From: Terrimicrobium sacchariphilum
GTDB lineage: Bacteria > Verrucomicrobiota > Verrucomicrobiia > Chthoniobacterales > Terrimicrobiaceae
DNA: 64,000 nucleotides
NCBI RefSeq assembly: GCF_001613545.1
Contig: NZ_BDCO01000002.1
Coordinates: 124,001 to 188,000, forward strand
Direction of reading: 5' to 3'
Under the pieces are notes generated by a model. That model saw only the letters and a list, made by a program, of their open reading frames with translations, was not told the origin of the DNA and did not search any database. This document shows, one piece after another, positions 43,887-52,570 of the stretch (the stretch's first letter is position 1; each line of letters opens with the position of its first letter). The translations under genes were made by a program, and so were the position numbers.

Positions 43887-45800
43887 CTATCGGTGAAAGC
43901 GTAGGGTTTTCAAACGCCGAAGCAGGCGCAAACGTCGGAAAGTTGCGAAAAGGAAGTATTTTCCCGGCCCATTCGCGACGCGGAGTCCGCTGGGCCAGTA
44001 CTCCCGTACGATACGCGTGCCGAGGCCGGCTGCAAGGATGTCTGAGACACGGATCGCCGGGAGAAAGGGGTCGGCCGTCGCGCGATTTTGCTCCGACTGG
44101 CATGGCCAGGAGGAGAGACAGCGCACGTGTGCCGGGTTGGGTCGACGAATAAAGTTCAGCAGCAGATCCACGGCATCCTCCTTCCCGATCAGGACGTTCT
44201 CTGTCTCCAGCCGCCTTGCACTGGCGACGATGGCGTCTTGCAGGGTTTTTACCCCCCAGTCCATCTGGGGGCGCCAGGACTCTGCCGGGCGGAGGACGGG
44301 ATGCACAGAGCCATCCGCTTCCGAGTGGAATCCTGTCACTCCGGCGTGGTCGGCCGAGAATATCAGTTCCAGCAGTGACACCGCCTCGCGCCAGATTTCC
44401 GCATTTTCTTGGCGATGGTCGAAAAGCAGGCCGGTGGCGTCGCCCGAGCGAACGGCGGAGTTGAGGCTGAACAGCCCCAGGTAATACCCCTTGAATGAGG
44501 CATCTCCGTCCCGATCGGCGAGGATCGCCTGCAGAGACGCTTGCAGGTTACCCCCCCAGCCAATGTCCACGATGGCAGGGCACGGACCGAGTGCGAACTG
44601 GGCAAAGTATCTCTGGATCAGGTCGCGCTCCGCCTGGGCCTGCTGCAGGATCGCCTCGGCGATCTCGGGTCGGGTCAGAAATGCCCAGACAAGATCCTGC
44701 CTGGAGCCCACGAACGAGTCCTCCCTCAGGTCATGGGGCTGCAAAAAGGCAGAAAACTCCGTGGCGAGCCTGTCGCGCAGGTGCAGTCTATCGAGCACAT
44801 CGATCGCCCTCAAGGTCTCGGGTTCCGCAAATAACCACTGCTTGATCCGGTCATCGATCGCGCGTACTCCCGCCAGATGGAATGCCTGCCGGGAAGCCGC
44901 CACATAGTGGCACCGGATGCCTCCATGGCGCGCCGCGAGGCTCTGGGAGAGCCGGTGAAGGATCTGCCCATCACGTGCCAGGAAGCAGAGATCGGTGACA
45001 CCCTCGCGCTCCGCCGCCCGGAGGATTTCCGTATATAGCCAATACACGATGGGACCCGCGATCTCGGCGCCAAAATCCCAGACATTGCGGAGATGGGCGC
45101 TCTGGTCCGCTGGCCGGTCGCTGCGTCTGGCGAGTGCGAGGGCGCCATTGGCGCGGTACTGCGATTCTTCCCGGCTCCTGATTAGGATCACATGTTGGGA
45201 TGGAGGTTCCAACAGGATGCTCCTGATGCCGAGCGCGGCAGGAGAATGGCCATCGCTGTGGGGGTTGTCGCCGACATGGGTCCAGTCCGAGTAGTGTGCC
45301 CCGCAATCATCCTTCACACGTTGAAAAAGCGTTCCTTGATGTTTCGATGCGCCGGTTTCGCACGACATCCACAGTCGATCGCCCACCTGCCAGAGTCCGC
45401 ACTTTGCCAGCAACTGCTTTACAAAGTCGCCGGGCAGATACATATCGGAAAGGAACCCTCCGAACGTATTATCGGCGCGGGCTGCTTTTAGCAGGGAGGC
45501 GCCTGGAGGATGAGGACGCACATAGTCCAGCTCCAGCGCAAGCTCTTCGCTCAATATGGCAGCCATCACCTCGGCGTCGATATGCAGGAGGGCTTGCAGC
45601 TCCGAGTAGATCTCATCGAGGCGCGGGTCTCGCTCGTGCCGGAGCCTTTCGCCGGCCAGTTTCTCCGCCTCGACACGGGCTTTGGCCAGGCCGCGCACGG
45701 GATATCCGTGCGCGAGGCGCTGCTCGAGCACATCGAAAATGTGCCTGGGAGCAGCGACGGCGCGAGTAATGACCGTATCGAAGATGTCAAAAGTCGTCAT
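43887..45800 (-). CDS. HAD-superfamily protein of EPS clusters (COG5610-like)
   Basis: 637-residue protein. The N-terminus TTFDIFDTVITR carries the HAD motif I (Asp5 and Asp8 of DxxD-like DIFDT), with FLSDMYLPGDFV and THVGDNPHSD as motifs II and IV, so residues 1-220 form a HAD fold. The second half has a further DLCFLARDGQILHRL motif typical of COG5610 proteins and ends in an arginine-rich tail. Members occur in capsule and EPS loci, often fused to glycosyltransferases, but their reaction is not established. The ATG at 45800 overlaps the flippase stop (ATGA); the 10-codon longer frame is disfavoured. Confidence 0.78.
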   Translation of the reverse strand: MTTFDIFDTVITRAVAAPRHIFDVLEQRLAHGYPVRGLAKARVEAEKLAGERLRHERDPRLDEIYSELQALLHIDAEVMAAILSEELALELDYVRPHPPGASLLKAARADNTFGGFLSDMYLPGDFVKQLLAKCGLWQVGDRLWMSCETGASKHQGTLFQRVKDDCGAHYSDWTHVGDNPHSDGHSPAALGIRSILLEPPSQHVILIRSREESQYRANGALALARRSDRPADQSAHLRNVWDFGAEIAGPIVYWLYTEILRAAEREGVTDLCFLARDGQILHRLSQSLAARHGGIRCHYVAASRQAFHLAGVRAIDDRIKQWLFAEPETLRAIDVLDRLHLRDRLATEFSAFLQPHDLREDSFVGSRQDLVWAFLTRPEIAEAILQQAQAERDLIQRYFAQFALGPCPAIVDIGWGGNLQASLQAILADRDGDASFKGYYLGLFSLNSAVRSGDATGLLFDHRQENAEIWREAVSLLELIFSADHAGVTGFHSEADGSVHPVLRPAESWRPQMDWGVKTLQDAIVASARRLETENVLIGKEDAVDLLLNFIRRPNPAHVRCLSSWPCQSEQNRATADPFLPAIRVSDILAAGLGTRIVREYWPSGLRVANGPGKYFLFATFRRLRLLRRLKTLRFHR

Positions 45801-47143
45801 GCGACCTGGGGCGAGCCTTCCGCCTTCCAATAAGCGCCGAGCGCTCGCTTCATCAGCCAGGGAGCCGCGATGAGCACGGCGAGGCTCGGGAGGAATAGTG
45901 CCAGGGCAGCGCCTTCCGCTCCCCAGGTTTTGGCAAAGACCAGTTGCAGGCCGATGATCGCAAGCGTGGACACGATGGTGGCGACGACGAAGCCGTCAGT
46001 CTTATGCGCATGCATGAAATGCGCCATCATCAGCAACGCGGTTTGTACGAGTGTCGTTGCCGCGAGAGTCACCTGGAGCGTCATGCTGCCAAAGCGATTG
46101 CCGAAATACGGAAAGAAAATCTGTAAGGTCCCGATGAGCAGGAGGTAGGCGGTCAGGCCCGCGCATGCGATCGCCGTCCCCCGGATGAATGATGATCGCC
46201 AAAGATGAAACGCGCCGTCGCGATCCCCTTGGGCGACGAGCTGCCCCAGTTTTCCCAGTCGCGTGTAGGTCCAGGAGGTGGAGATGGACGAGGCCGAGCG
46301 CACGATATTCCAGCTGATCGCAAACTGGCCCGCAGCGGCGGGGCCGCAGATTTTGAAGACGACCGGGATCGCGTAGCTCCAGTAGAAGAACGCGCAAAAC
46401 GCGTTGAGCAGCATTTTGGCTTGAAAGGGCCATACCTCTGTACGCCACTTCAATCCTCCGGCAGGTTCCGCCCGGAGAGTGGAGAGGAACACCTTGCGCC
46501 ACGATCTCCACAGGACAATGGTCGTGACGACAGGCCCGGCTAATGCGCCAAACCCACCTGCAGTCACTCCCGCGCCGGCGATGAGCCCGCCGGAGGTCAC
46601 GGCAAACATGGTGAGCGAGCCAACCCAGCGGGCACGCATCAGCTCCTTCACGCTTTGCATCCCCTCGATGAGCGACCCAAAGGGCACCAGGAAAAGCGAC
46701 AACGCCGTGCCGATGATCAGCATGATCCACGCGGGCTGCCAGGTGACGGTCGAGGTCGCGCTGAAAAACCAAAACCCGCCGCCTCCCACCAGGAGGACGA
46801 AGAGAAGAGTAACGACCGAATAAAACTTTGCCCCAAATTGCATGACCGCCGACAGCCGTCCCGCCTCCTCGGGAGCGATGACAAAAAGCCCGTTCTCCAC
46901 CGCCAGCGATCCCCGGTACCGATGGGCCACGAGTTGAAGGATGTTTTGCCCCATCCCGGATTCAAAGATGACCTGAAGAGCCGCCAGCGACCCGATCGTG
47001 TAGTAGTAACCCTGCTCCTTGGGCCCAAGGTAAAGGAGTACCAGGTACGCGGAAACGGGGCCGGTAAGGGTGCGAAATGCCACGCCGAATGCCGCCCAAG
47101 AGATTGCGGCATCCAACTGGAGCCAGTGGAACAGCCGTTTCAA
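45797..47143 (-). CDS. Oligosaccharide flippase (Wzx-like, MOP superfamily)
   Basis: 448-residue inner-membrane protein with about twelve hydrophobic helices, typical of Wzx/RfbX flippases that move lipid-linked repeat units across the inner membrane. AISWAAFGVAFRTLTGPVSA, LGPKEQGYYYTIGSL and FVLLVGGGGFWFF are characteristic stretches; KMLLNAFCAFFYWSYAIPVV starts the second half. No ATG is available near the N-terminus: the start is a TTG at 47143 in a TTGA overlap with the GT2 stop, which supports coupled translation. It is followed by the HAD-like gene in an ATGA overlap. Confidence 0.84.
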   Translation of the reverse strand: MKRLFHWLQLDAAISWAAFGVAFRTLTGPVSAYLVLLYLGPKEQGYYYTIGSLAALQVIFESGMGQNILQLVAHRYRGSLAVENGLFVIAPEEAGRLSAVMQFGAKFYSVVTLLFVLLVGGGGFWFFSATSTVTWQPAWIMLIIGTALSLFLVPFGSLIEGMQSVKELMRARWVGSLTMFAVTSGGLIAGAGVTAGGFGALAGPVVTTIVLWRSWRKVFLSTLRAEPAGGLKWRTEVWPFQAKMLLNAFCAFFYWSYAIPVVFKICGPAAAGQFAISWNIVRSASSISTSWTYTRLGKLGQLVAQGDRDGAFHLWRSSFIRGTAIACAGLTAYLLLIGTLQIFFPYFGNRFGSMTLQVTLAATTLVQTALLMMAHFMHAHKTDGFVVATIVSTLAIIGLQLVFAKTWGAEGAALALFLPSLAVLIAAPWLMKRALGAYWKAEGSPQVA

Positions 47144-48084
47144 CGTCGGAAAATGCGTTTAATGTAAGCCTTGGCCGTTCGCAACCAGAGCCGGGGGTCT
47201 TCTGCGATCTGGTGTTCTCGTTGCAATATCCCTAGTGTTGCGATTGCTTCGCGCATCGATGGAGCGAAAGTCAGCATGTCGATGACTTTGCCGCAGTAGG
47301 AATTCCGCATGCGATGTCGCCACTCTTTCAATTCGGCCTCGGAGAAGATTTGCGACGATAATGCTCGGGCATAAGCAATTTCAAAAAAGCGTATGTCCTT
47401 AACCCATGCATTAATCTTTGGATTAAAGATCGCATTTGCATCGTGAAGAACGTAGCTGGCAACATTACGTGACAGAAAGCCGACATTTGAAGTCAGGGAC
47501 ATCGTCAACCAAGCGAGCGAGTCTCCATGTGGAATCTCGGACTCGGAGAAAAAACCTGCAGTCTTGGCCTTCTCCGTTCTGGCGACAACAGTCATAAGAT
47601 AGGCAAAATCAAAGGAACTTTTTCCCAGAGAGAGGAAAAAGTCTTTTCCTTGCATGCGTTCGGGGATATTGCGATCAAGCTCATGGATCGTTCCGGAACG
47701 GACATCCTCCATCACGATGTTTGCATGGACGAATCCTATATCCGGGTTTGTTTCTAGAAATGTGCAGGCATCTTCTAGATATGCCGTGTCGGTCAGGTAA
47801 TCATCATCACTAAGAACGACGAAGTATTTGCCCTTGCAGTGGTTGAATACCGCTGTGTGGAGGTTTCCACATAAGCCAAGGTTTTCCCCATTTCTTACCC
47901 AGCGAACTCCACGGGTCTCGTAGGACTCTCGGAGATCATCTGTGTGATCCGTAGATGCGTTGTCGCAGACCAGAACCTCCCGATCTTCAATGCTCTGGGC
48001 GAGGGCCGATTCGATGGCCCTGGGAAGCAGATCACACCTGTTATAGGTGGGAATGATGATGGACAATAGAGGAGAACTACGCAT
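47140..48084 (-). CDS. Glycosyltransferase family 2
   Basis: 314-residue GT-A glycosyltransferase. It begins MRSSPLLSIIIPTYNRCDLL; VLVCDNASTDHTDDLRESY, NLGLCGNLHTAVFNHCKGKY and FVVLSDDDYLTD (DDD metal site near 96) are the donor-site landmarks. In O-antigen clusters such enzymes include abequosyltransferases, and because it is preceded by a CDP-dideoxyhexose pathway it is a good candidate for transferring that sugar (inference). The ATG at 48084 lies in an 8-bp overlap with the upstream reductase. Composition is AT-rich. Confidence 0.9.
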   Translation of the reverse strand: MRSSPLLSIIIPTYNRCDLLPRAIESALAQSIEDREVLVCDNASTDHTDDLRESYETRGVRWVRNGENLGLCGNLHTAVFNHCKGKYFVVLSDDDYLTDTAYLEDACTFLETNPDIGFVHANIVMEDVRSGTIHELDRNIPERMQGKDFFLSLGKSSFDFAYLMTVVARTEKAKTAGFFSESEIPHGDSLAWLTMSLTSNVGFLSRNVASYVLHDANAIFNPKINAWVKDIRFFEIAYARALSSQIFSEAELKEWRHRMRNSYCGKVIDMLTFAPSMREAIATLGILQREHQIAEDPRLWLRTAKAYIKRIFRR

Positions 48085-48952
48085 TGCAATCCTCGGAGGG
48101 CAGGACTCCAGTATCTTGAAGAACGTAACGCATAACTTCATTCTTACGGTACGGTACGGCTCCCACTAAGAGCTTGCCTGAAGCATTCCAGACTTTCCAC
48201 CAGTGCTCCGCGAACTCCCTCAATGTTTGAGGATTTCCCGAGCCGATATTCAGTAGGCTAGGGGGCATATAACGGATGGGATTATTGGCAATTTGTAGGA
48301 AACGTTCAGCAGCAGCTTCAACTGGCACAAAGTCGCGGACTTGTTCTCCTTTAGTCATCGGGAAATCCCTTCCGGACAAAGCGGCTTCTCGCAAAGTGGG
48401 CCAAAACTTCCCGGGGCCTTCCCCGAGTCCAAAGACATGTGCTGGTCGCAGAATTGCGACTTCAACCTTGTAATCGTGTCCAAAAGCAATTGCCGCCATG
48501 GTCGCGGCTGCTTTTGATGCCGCATACGGGCCAGTCGGTTCCAACGGGGCATCGATGGGTATATATTCGTAACGTTCCCCGCTCTTTCCATACTCGAAAC
48601 ATGATCCACAAATGATAAAGCGAGAGACACCCGCTGCAGCGGCGGATGCCCAGCAAAGCAGGGATTCAGTTACATTAACTCGGAAGCAGTCAACCCAGTT
48701 TGCTTGGGCTGCATCGACCCCGTGAGCGGCGAAGTGTACAAGAGTACGGGCCTCCCAGTTGGGTTGAATTTGGGGTTCTTTAAGAGAGGCTTCAAACCAC
48801 GAAGCCCTTTCGGTGCCTTCTGGAATTTTTGAACAGCTAGAGCGTTTCAGCGCATGGATGACATGCCCTTTCTTAAGGGCATGTCTAATGAAACAAGACC
48901 CCAGAAATCCAGTGCCCCCCGTGACGATCAATCGCTGTTGGAAATACTGCAT
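48077..48952 (-). CDS. NAD-dependent epimerase/reductase, probable CDP-dideoxyhexose synthase
   Basis: 291-residue extended short-chain dehydrogenase with LIVTGGTGFLGSCFI (about 8-22), ICGSCFEYGKSGERYEYIP and PYAASKAAATMAAIAFGHDY (catalytic Tyr/Lys). Directly downstream of rfbF-rfbG-rfbH it fits the RfbJ/RfbS role: NADPH reduction of CDP-3,6-dideoxy-4-keto-glucose to a CDP-3,6-dideoxyhexose such as abequose or paratose. Which epimer is formed cannot be told by eye. It is separated from rfbH by 11 bp and overlaps the next glycosyltransferase by 8 bp. The gene is AT-richer than rfbF-rfbG. Confidence 0.8.
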   Translation of the reverse strand: MQYFQQRLIVTGGTGFLGSCFIRHALKKGHVIHALKRSSCSKIPEGTERASWFEASLKEPQIQPNWEARTLVHFAAHGVDAAQANWVDCFRVNVTESLLCWASAAAAGVSRFIICGSCFEYGKSGERYEYIPIDAPLEPTGPYAASKAAATMAAIAFGHDYKVEVAILRPAHVFGLGEGPGKFWPTLREAALSGRDFPMTKGEQVRDFVPVEAAAERFLQIANNPIRYMPPSLLNIGSGNPQTLREFAEHWWKVWNASGKLLVGAVPYRKNEVMRYVLQDTGVLPSEDCNA

Positions 48953-48963
48953 CGGGTTGGCAG

Positions 48964-50517
48964 CTAAACTCGACTTTTGACGAAATCAGAGATCACCTTG
49001 ATTTCATAATCGAGTTGAGCGGAGGAAAGGCCGGGGTAGGTGCCGATAAACAGCGTTCGATTCATGATACGGTCTGAGCCAGCGAGGTCGCCGATTACCC
49101 GGAATGCCTGGGGGTTTTGCTCGCGGAGACGAACGAAGGCGGGTTGACGAACGAGGTTGCCGCCGAAGAGCATGCGGTTGCCGATTTTTTTCTCGTCGAG
49201 ATGACGGGCGAGATCGGTACGGGAAAACGGAGCATTCTCACGGACGGTCATCTTGAAGCCGAACCAGGAGCAATCGGTGCGGCTGCCGGATTTGTCCCAG
49301 GAGAAATGCGTCGGGGAGCTTCCTGCTGCGTTCCAGGCGGTCGCGTGGGTGGGCAATGCAAACTGGATGTGCTCCTCAAGGTCGGCCAGGCCGGCGCGAA
49401 GGTATTGCCAGTTGTTTTTGCGAGCTTCGACAAAGGCCGGGAGCCGCTTGAGCTGCACGCGGCCGATGGCGGCCTGGGGATCGAGCGGTTTGAGATTATA
49501 ACCGAGATGGGAATAGATGTACTTGTGATCGTAGCCCTCGGGGAGTTCCCCCAATTGCCATGAGAAGCGCTTATTGCAGGTATTGTCCTTCCCGGAGGGA
49601 CACCAGCAGTCGCGGCCCCAGTCGCGGAAGCTCTCCGCGTAGGTCTTGAGCGCCGGGCGCCGGATGATATTGACCGCTCCGCCCTCGCCCATCGTGAGAT
49701 GATGGGGCGGATAAAAGGACTGCGTGCTGATATCGCCCCATACGCCGGTAGGTGCGGTCAATACCAGCTCCTCGCTGCCGGGATATTGTTCATAACGGAT
49801 GAGGGAATGGCTGCCCTCCTCGGCGATCTTGAGGAGATGGTCGAGGCCGAGGCTGCGCGCGCGGGCCACCGGCATGGAGTACAGGCAGCCGAGGGCGTCG
49901 CAGTTGTCCTCAACGAGCCAGAGGTCGTGACGGTGGCAAAACTCGAGTACGACGCCGAGATCGAACGGGTTGCCGAGAGCGTGGGCCATCATGACGGCCT
50001 TGGTCTTCCCCGGTACAAAGGCTGCCTCGAGCTGGCTGCAGTCGGCATTGCCGGTGACTGGATTGGTGTCGATAAAGACGGGTATCGCGCCATTTTGCAC
50101 GATGGGTGCGACTGTCGTCGGGAATCCGGCGGCGACGGTGATGACTTCGTCGCCGGGGAGGATGCGCTTGTGGGGAGGGAGTTTGTGCGTGGTCAGCGCC
50201 GAGAAGGCGACGAGGTTTGCGGAGGAACCCGAGTTGACCAGGAGAGAGTACTTTGCTCCCAGCGTGCGCGCGAGTTCCTCCTCGAAAGCCGCGCCCTCGG
50301 AACCCAGCGTCAACCAGAAGTCGAGGGTGGAACTGACGGCGGCCTCGACTTCATCCTCGGTAAAGACGCGAGCAGCGTACGGGATGCCGCTTTGGCCAGG
50401 TACGAACTCCGGGCGCAGAGTGTCCTCCCCGGGGCGGTTGGCTTTGTGAGCGAGGAGGGAATACTCCCGGGTGAGGCGCAATATCGTGGCTTTGAGCTCT
50501 TCGGCAGAGGTGGGCAT
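48964..50517 (-). CDS. rfbH: CDP-4-dehydro-6-deoxyglucose 3-dehydratase with 40-residue insertion
   Basis: 517-residue PLP- and [2Fe-2S]-dependent enzyme (E1) that removes the C-3 hydroxyl in 3,6-dideoxyhexose synthesis. The PLP fold is aspartate-aminotransferase-like, and the usual Schiff-base lysine is replaced by histidine in SFYPPHHLTMGEGG (His272/273), diagnostic for this family. Cluster ligands are Cys304, Cys306 and Cys314 (CWC-x7-C) plus Cys206 in VEDNCDALG. In known E1 enzymes the first two ligands are 57 residues apart; here 97, because about 40 extra residues (about 214-258) are inserted before GDISTQSFYPP. Typical length is about 437. It needs a reductase partner (E3) not seen in the window. 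Confidence 0.92.
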   Translation of the reverse strand: MPTSAEELKATILRLTREYSLLAHKANRPGEDTLRPEFVPGQSGIPYAARVFTEDEVEAAVSSTLDFWLTLGSEGAAFEEELARTLGAKYSLLVNSGSSANLVAFSALTTHKLPPHKRILPGDEVITVAAGFPTTVAPIVQNGAIPVFIDTNPVTGNADCSQLEAAFVPGKTKAVMMAHALGNPFDLGVVLEFCHRHDLWLVEDNCDALGCLYSMPVARARSLGLDHLLKIAEEGSHSLIRYEQYPGSEELVLTAPTGVWGDISTQSFYPPHHLTMGEGGAVNIIRRPALKTYAESFRDWGRDCWCPSGKDNTCNKRFSWQLGELPEGYDHKYIYSHLGYNLKPLDPQAAIGRVQLKRLPAFVEARKNNWQYLRAGLADLEEHIQFALPTHATAWNAAGSSPTHFSWDKSGSRTDCSWFGFKMTVRENAPFSRTDLARHLDEKKIGNRMLFGGNLVRQPAFVRLREQNPQAFRVIGDLAGSDRIMNRTLFIGTYPGLSSAQLDYEIKVISDFVKSRV

Positions 50518-50526
50518 GGCGGGGCT

Positions 50527-51630
50527 TTAGAAGGAGGCCGTGGCTGTCTCGGCGTAATCCTGGATTTGAGAGATGGTCAGGCGCTGATAGTCCCCGGGTT
50601 CGCTTAGCGAGGAGGCATCGCGGTACCATTCAATGGTTTTGCGGACGGTGGTGGGAAAGTCCCACCGGGATTGCCAGTGCAGGATGTGGTGGGCCTTGTC
50701 GGTGGCGAGATTCAGGAGAGTGGCTTCGTGAACGGCATGTTGGTCGGATCGGTCCGACCACTCACCGGGCCAATGCCGCAGGATCTCCTGCACGAGGTCT
50801 GCCACGGTCTTGTTGGAGCTCAGCGGCGGTCCAAAGTTAAAGGCCGAGGCATATCGGGAAAAGGAGGCGTCATTTTTCGGCGTCTGGTACAGCCGGGCTC
50901 CGAGGGTGAGATAGCCGGAGAGAGGCTCCAGCACGTGTTGCCAGGGGCGGGTGGAGATTTTGTTCCGGACGGGAATGATCTCTCCGCGGGCCAGGGCGCG
51001 AATGGAATCGGGAACGATGCGGTCATCGGCCCAGTCGCCTCCGCCGATGACATTGCCAGCTCTCGCCGAGGCAAGTTTCACGGGATTCTCCACATGGGAG
51101 AAAAAGGAGCGCCGATAGGCGGCTATGACGATCTCGGCGGCTCCTTTGGACGCGCTATAGGGATCGTGGCCGCCGACAGGGTCTTCCTCGCGGTAGCTAT
51201 GGACCCATTCCTTGTTTTCATAGCACTTGTCTGTGGTGATGGAGACGACTGCGCAGTTCTTTTCCATCTGGCGGGCAGCGTCGAGTACGTGAGCGGTCCC
51301 CATGATGTTGGTGCTCAATGTCTCGACCGGCTCGCGATAGGAGAGGCGTACCAGGGGCTGGGCGGCGAGGTGAAAGATAAAATCGGGCTGGGAGGTCGCG
51401 ACGACCTGCGAGACGAAGTCGCGATCACGGATATCTCCCAGGCGATGCTCGATATCGGCATCGAGACGGAGCTGGTTGAAGAGAGAGGGTGATGTCGGAG
51501 GAGGCAGGGCTGCGCCGGTCACCTTCGCGCCGAGAGTCAGCAGCCATTGAGTGAGCCATGCGCCCTTGAACCCCGTATGACCAGTGACGAGGACTCGCTT
51601 CCCCTTGTAGATATCGAATGCGGTGTTCAC
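50527..51630 (-). CDS. rfbG: CDP-glucose 4,6-dehydratase
   Basis: 367-residue NAD-dependent short-chain dehydrogenase converting CDP-glucose to CDP-4-dehydro-6-deoxyglucose. Signatures are RVLVTGHTGFKGAWLTQWLL near residue 12, FHLAAQPLVRLSYREP, and DPYSASKGAAEIV with catalytic Tyr/Lys. VVSITTDKCYENKEWVHSYR is specific to this subfamily. Start is a GTG at 51630. It is between rfbF (13-bp gap) and rfbH (9-bp gap), the conserved order of dideoxyhexose clusters. Confidence 0.95.
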   Translation of the reverse strand: MNTAFDIYKGKRVLVTGHTGFKGAWLTQWLLTLGAKVTGAALPPPTSPSLFNQLRLDADIEHRLGDIRDRDFVSQVVATSQPDFIFHLAAQPLVRLSYREPVETLSTNIMGTAHVLDAARQMEKNCAVVSITTDKCYENKEWVHSYREEDPVGGHDPYSASKGAAEIVIAAYRRSFFSHVENPVKLASARAGNVIGGGDWADDRIVPDSIRALARGEIIPVRNKISTRPWQHVLEPLSGYLTLGARLYQTPKNDASFSRYASAFNFGPPLSSNKTVADLVQEILRHWPGEWSDRSDQHAVHEATLLNLATDKAHHILHWQSRWDFPTTVRKTIEWYRDASSLSEPGDYQRLTISQIQDYAETATASF

Positions 51631-51643
51631 AAAGCGTGACGAG

Positions 51644-52426
51644 TCACCAGACTTTCCAGGGGGCTTTGGCGGTTTCCCAAAGGTTGTTTAGTAGCGTGAA
51701 CTCCATAAAGGTGTCCATTGGCTGCCAGAATCCTTCGTGCCGATATGCATGAAGCTGCCCGTCGGTGGTCAATTTTTTCATCGGGGCCTGCTCCAGCATC
51801 ACGCTGGGGTCGTCGGGCAGGTAATCGAAGAGGCGGCGGCTGCACGCCATGTATCCGCCATTGATATAGCCACCTTCCGCCTGGGGTTTTTCGTTGAAAC
51901 CGGAGACGGTGGAGTCGCTGGTAATGCCGAGCTCTCCGAATCGTCCCGGCGGATGGACGGCCGTAAGAGTGCAGACCTTCCCGGCCCGGTGATGTGTTTC
52001 GATCAATCGCGGGATGTCGACGTTGCCGACGCCATCGCCATACGTCAGAAGGAATGTTTCGTCATTACCCAGATACCTTTCAATGAGACGGATGCGATAT
52101 GCCGTCATGGAATTTTCGCCCGTGTCGCAGAGGGTGACCTTCCAGTCCTCCTCCTCGTGACGATTGTGGAACTGTATCGAGGACTCTCTGCCCAGGCAGA
52201 GCGTGGTATCGCATGTGTGCCAGAGATAGTTGCGGAAGTAGTCCTTGATCATTTCGCCCTTATATCCCAGACAAAGGATGAACTCTTTATACCCGTAATG
52301 GGCATAGGTCTTCATGATGTGCCACAGGATCGGGCGATTACCGATGGGAACCATCGGCTTGGGACGGTATTCCGTTTCTTCCCGCAAGCGCGTGCCTTTT
52401 CCTCCGCAGAGAATCACTACTTTCAT
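51644..52426 (-). CDS. rfbF: Glucose-1-phosphate cytidylyltransferase
   Basis: 260-residue nucleotidyltransferase making CDP-glucose from CTP and glucose-1-phosphate, the first step of CDP-3,6-dideoxyhexose synthesis. It opens MKVVILCGGKGTRLREETEY with the GGxGTRL pyrophosphorylase motif and RPKPMVPIG; YGDGVGNVDIPRLIETHH supplies the metal site. Length matches RfbF (about 257). It starts the minus-strand rfbFGH unit, 144 bp downstream of the GbsR-like regulator. Confidence 0.95.
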   Translation of the reverse strand: MKVVILCGGKGTRLREETEYRPKPMVPIGNRPILWHIMKTYAHYGYKEFILCLGYKGEMIKDYFRNYLWHTCDTTLCLGRESSIQFHNRHEEEDWKVTLCDTGENSMTAYRIRLIERYLGNDETFLLTYGDGVGNVDIPRLIETHHRAGKVCTLTAVHPPGRFGELGITSDSTVSGFNEKPQAEGGYINGGYMACSRRLFDYLPDDPSVMLEQAPMKKLTTDGQLHAYRHEGFWQPMDTFMEFTLLNNLWETAKAPWKVW

Positions 52427-52459
52427 ATCGAGTCAGGGGTGCCAGGGTTTATGGGCATC

Positions 52460-52492
52460 GGCGGAGTAGCTGCCTGATGGCATGCTGCCGCC
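52460..52492 (-). promoter_or_regulatory. Hairpin in the rfbF leader
   Basis: In the 144-bp gap between the regulator and rfbF, GGCGG (52460-52464) pairs with CCGCC (52488-52492), and inner AGC-TGCC and GGCA-(T)-GCT segments extend the stem around a TGAT loop. No T-run follows on the minus strand. It could terminate the regulator transcript or act as an attenuator for the dideoxyhexose operon; the remaining bases of the gap show no clear promoter. Confidence 0.35.
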
Positions 52493-52570
52493 CTTGGTCG
52501 TTTCTCGAGGAAAAAACCAAATGGAAATGCCGAAGATGGGGTGTTTCTCCGCATGGGCGGAGGGGATGCT

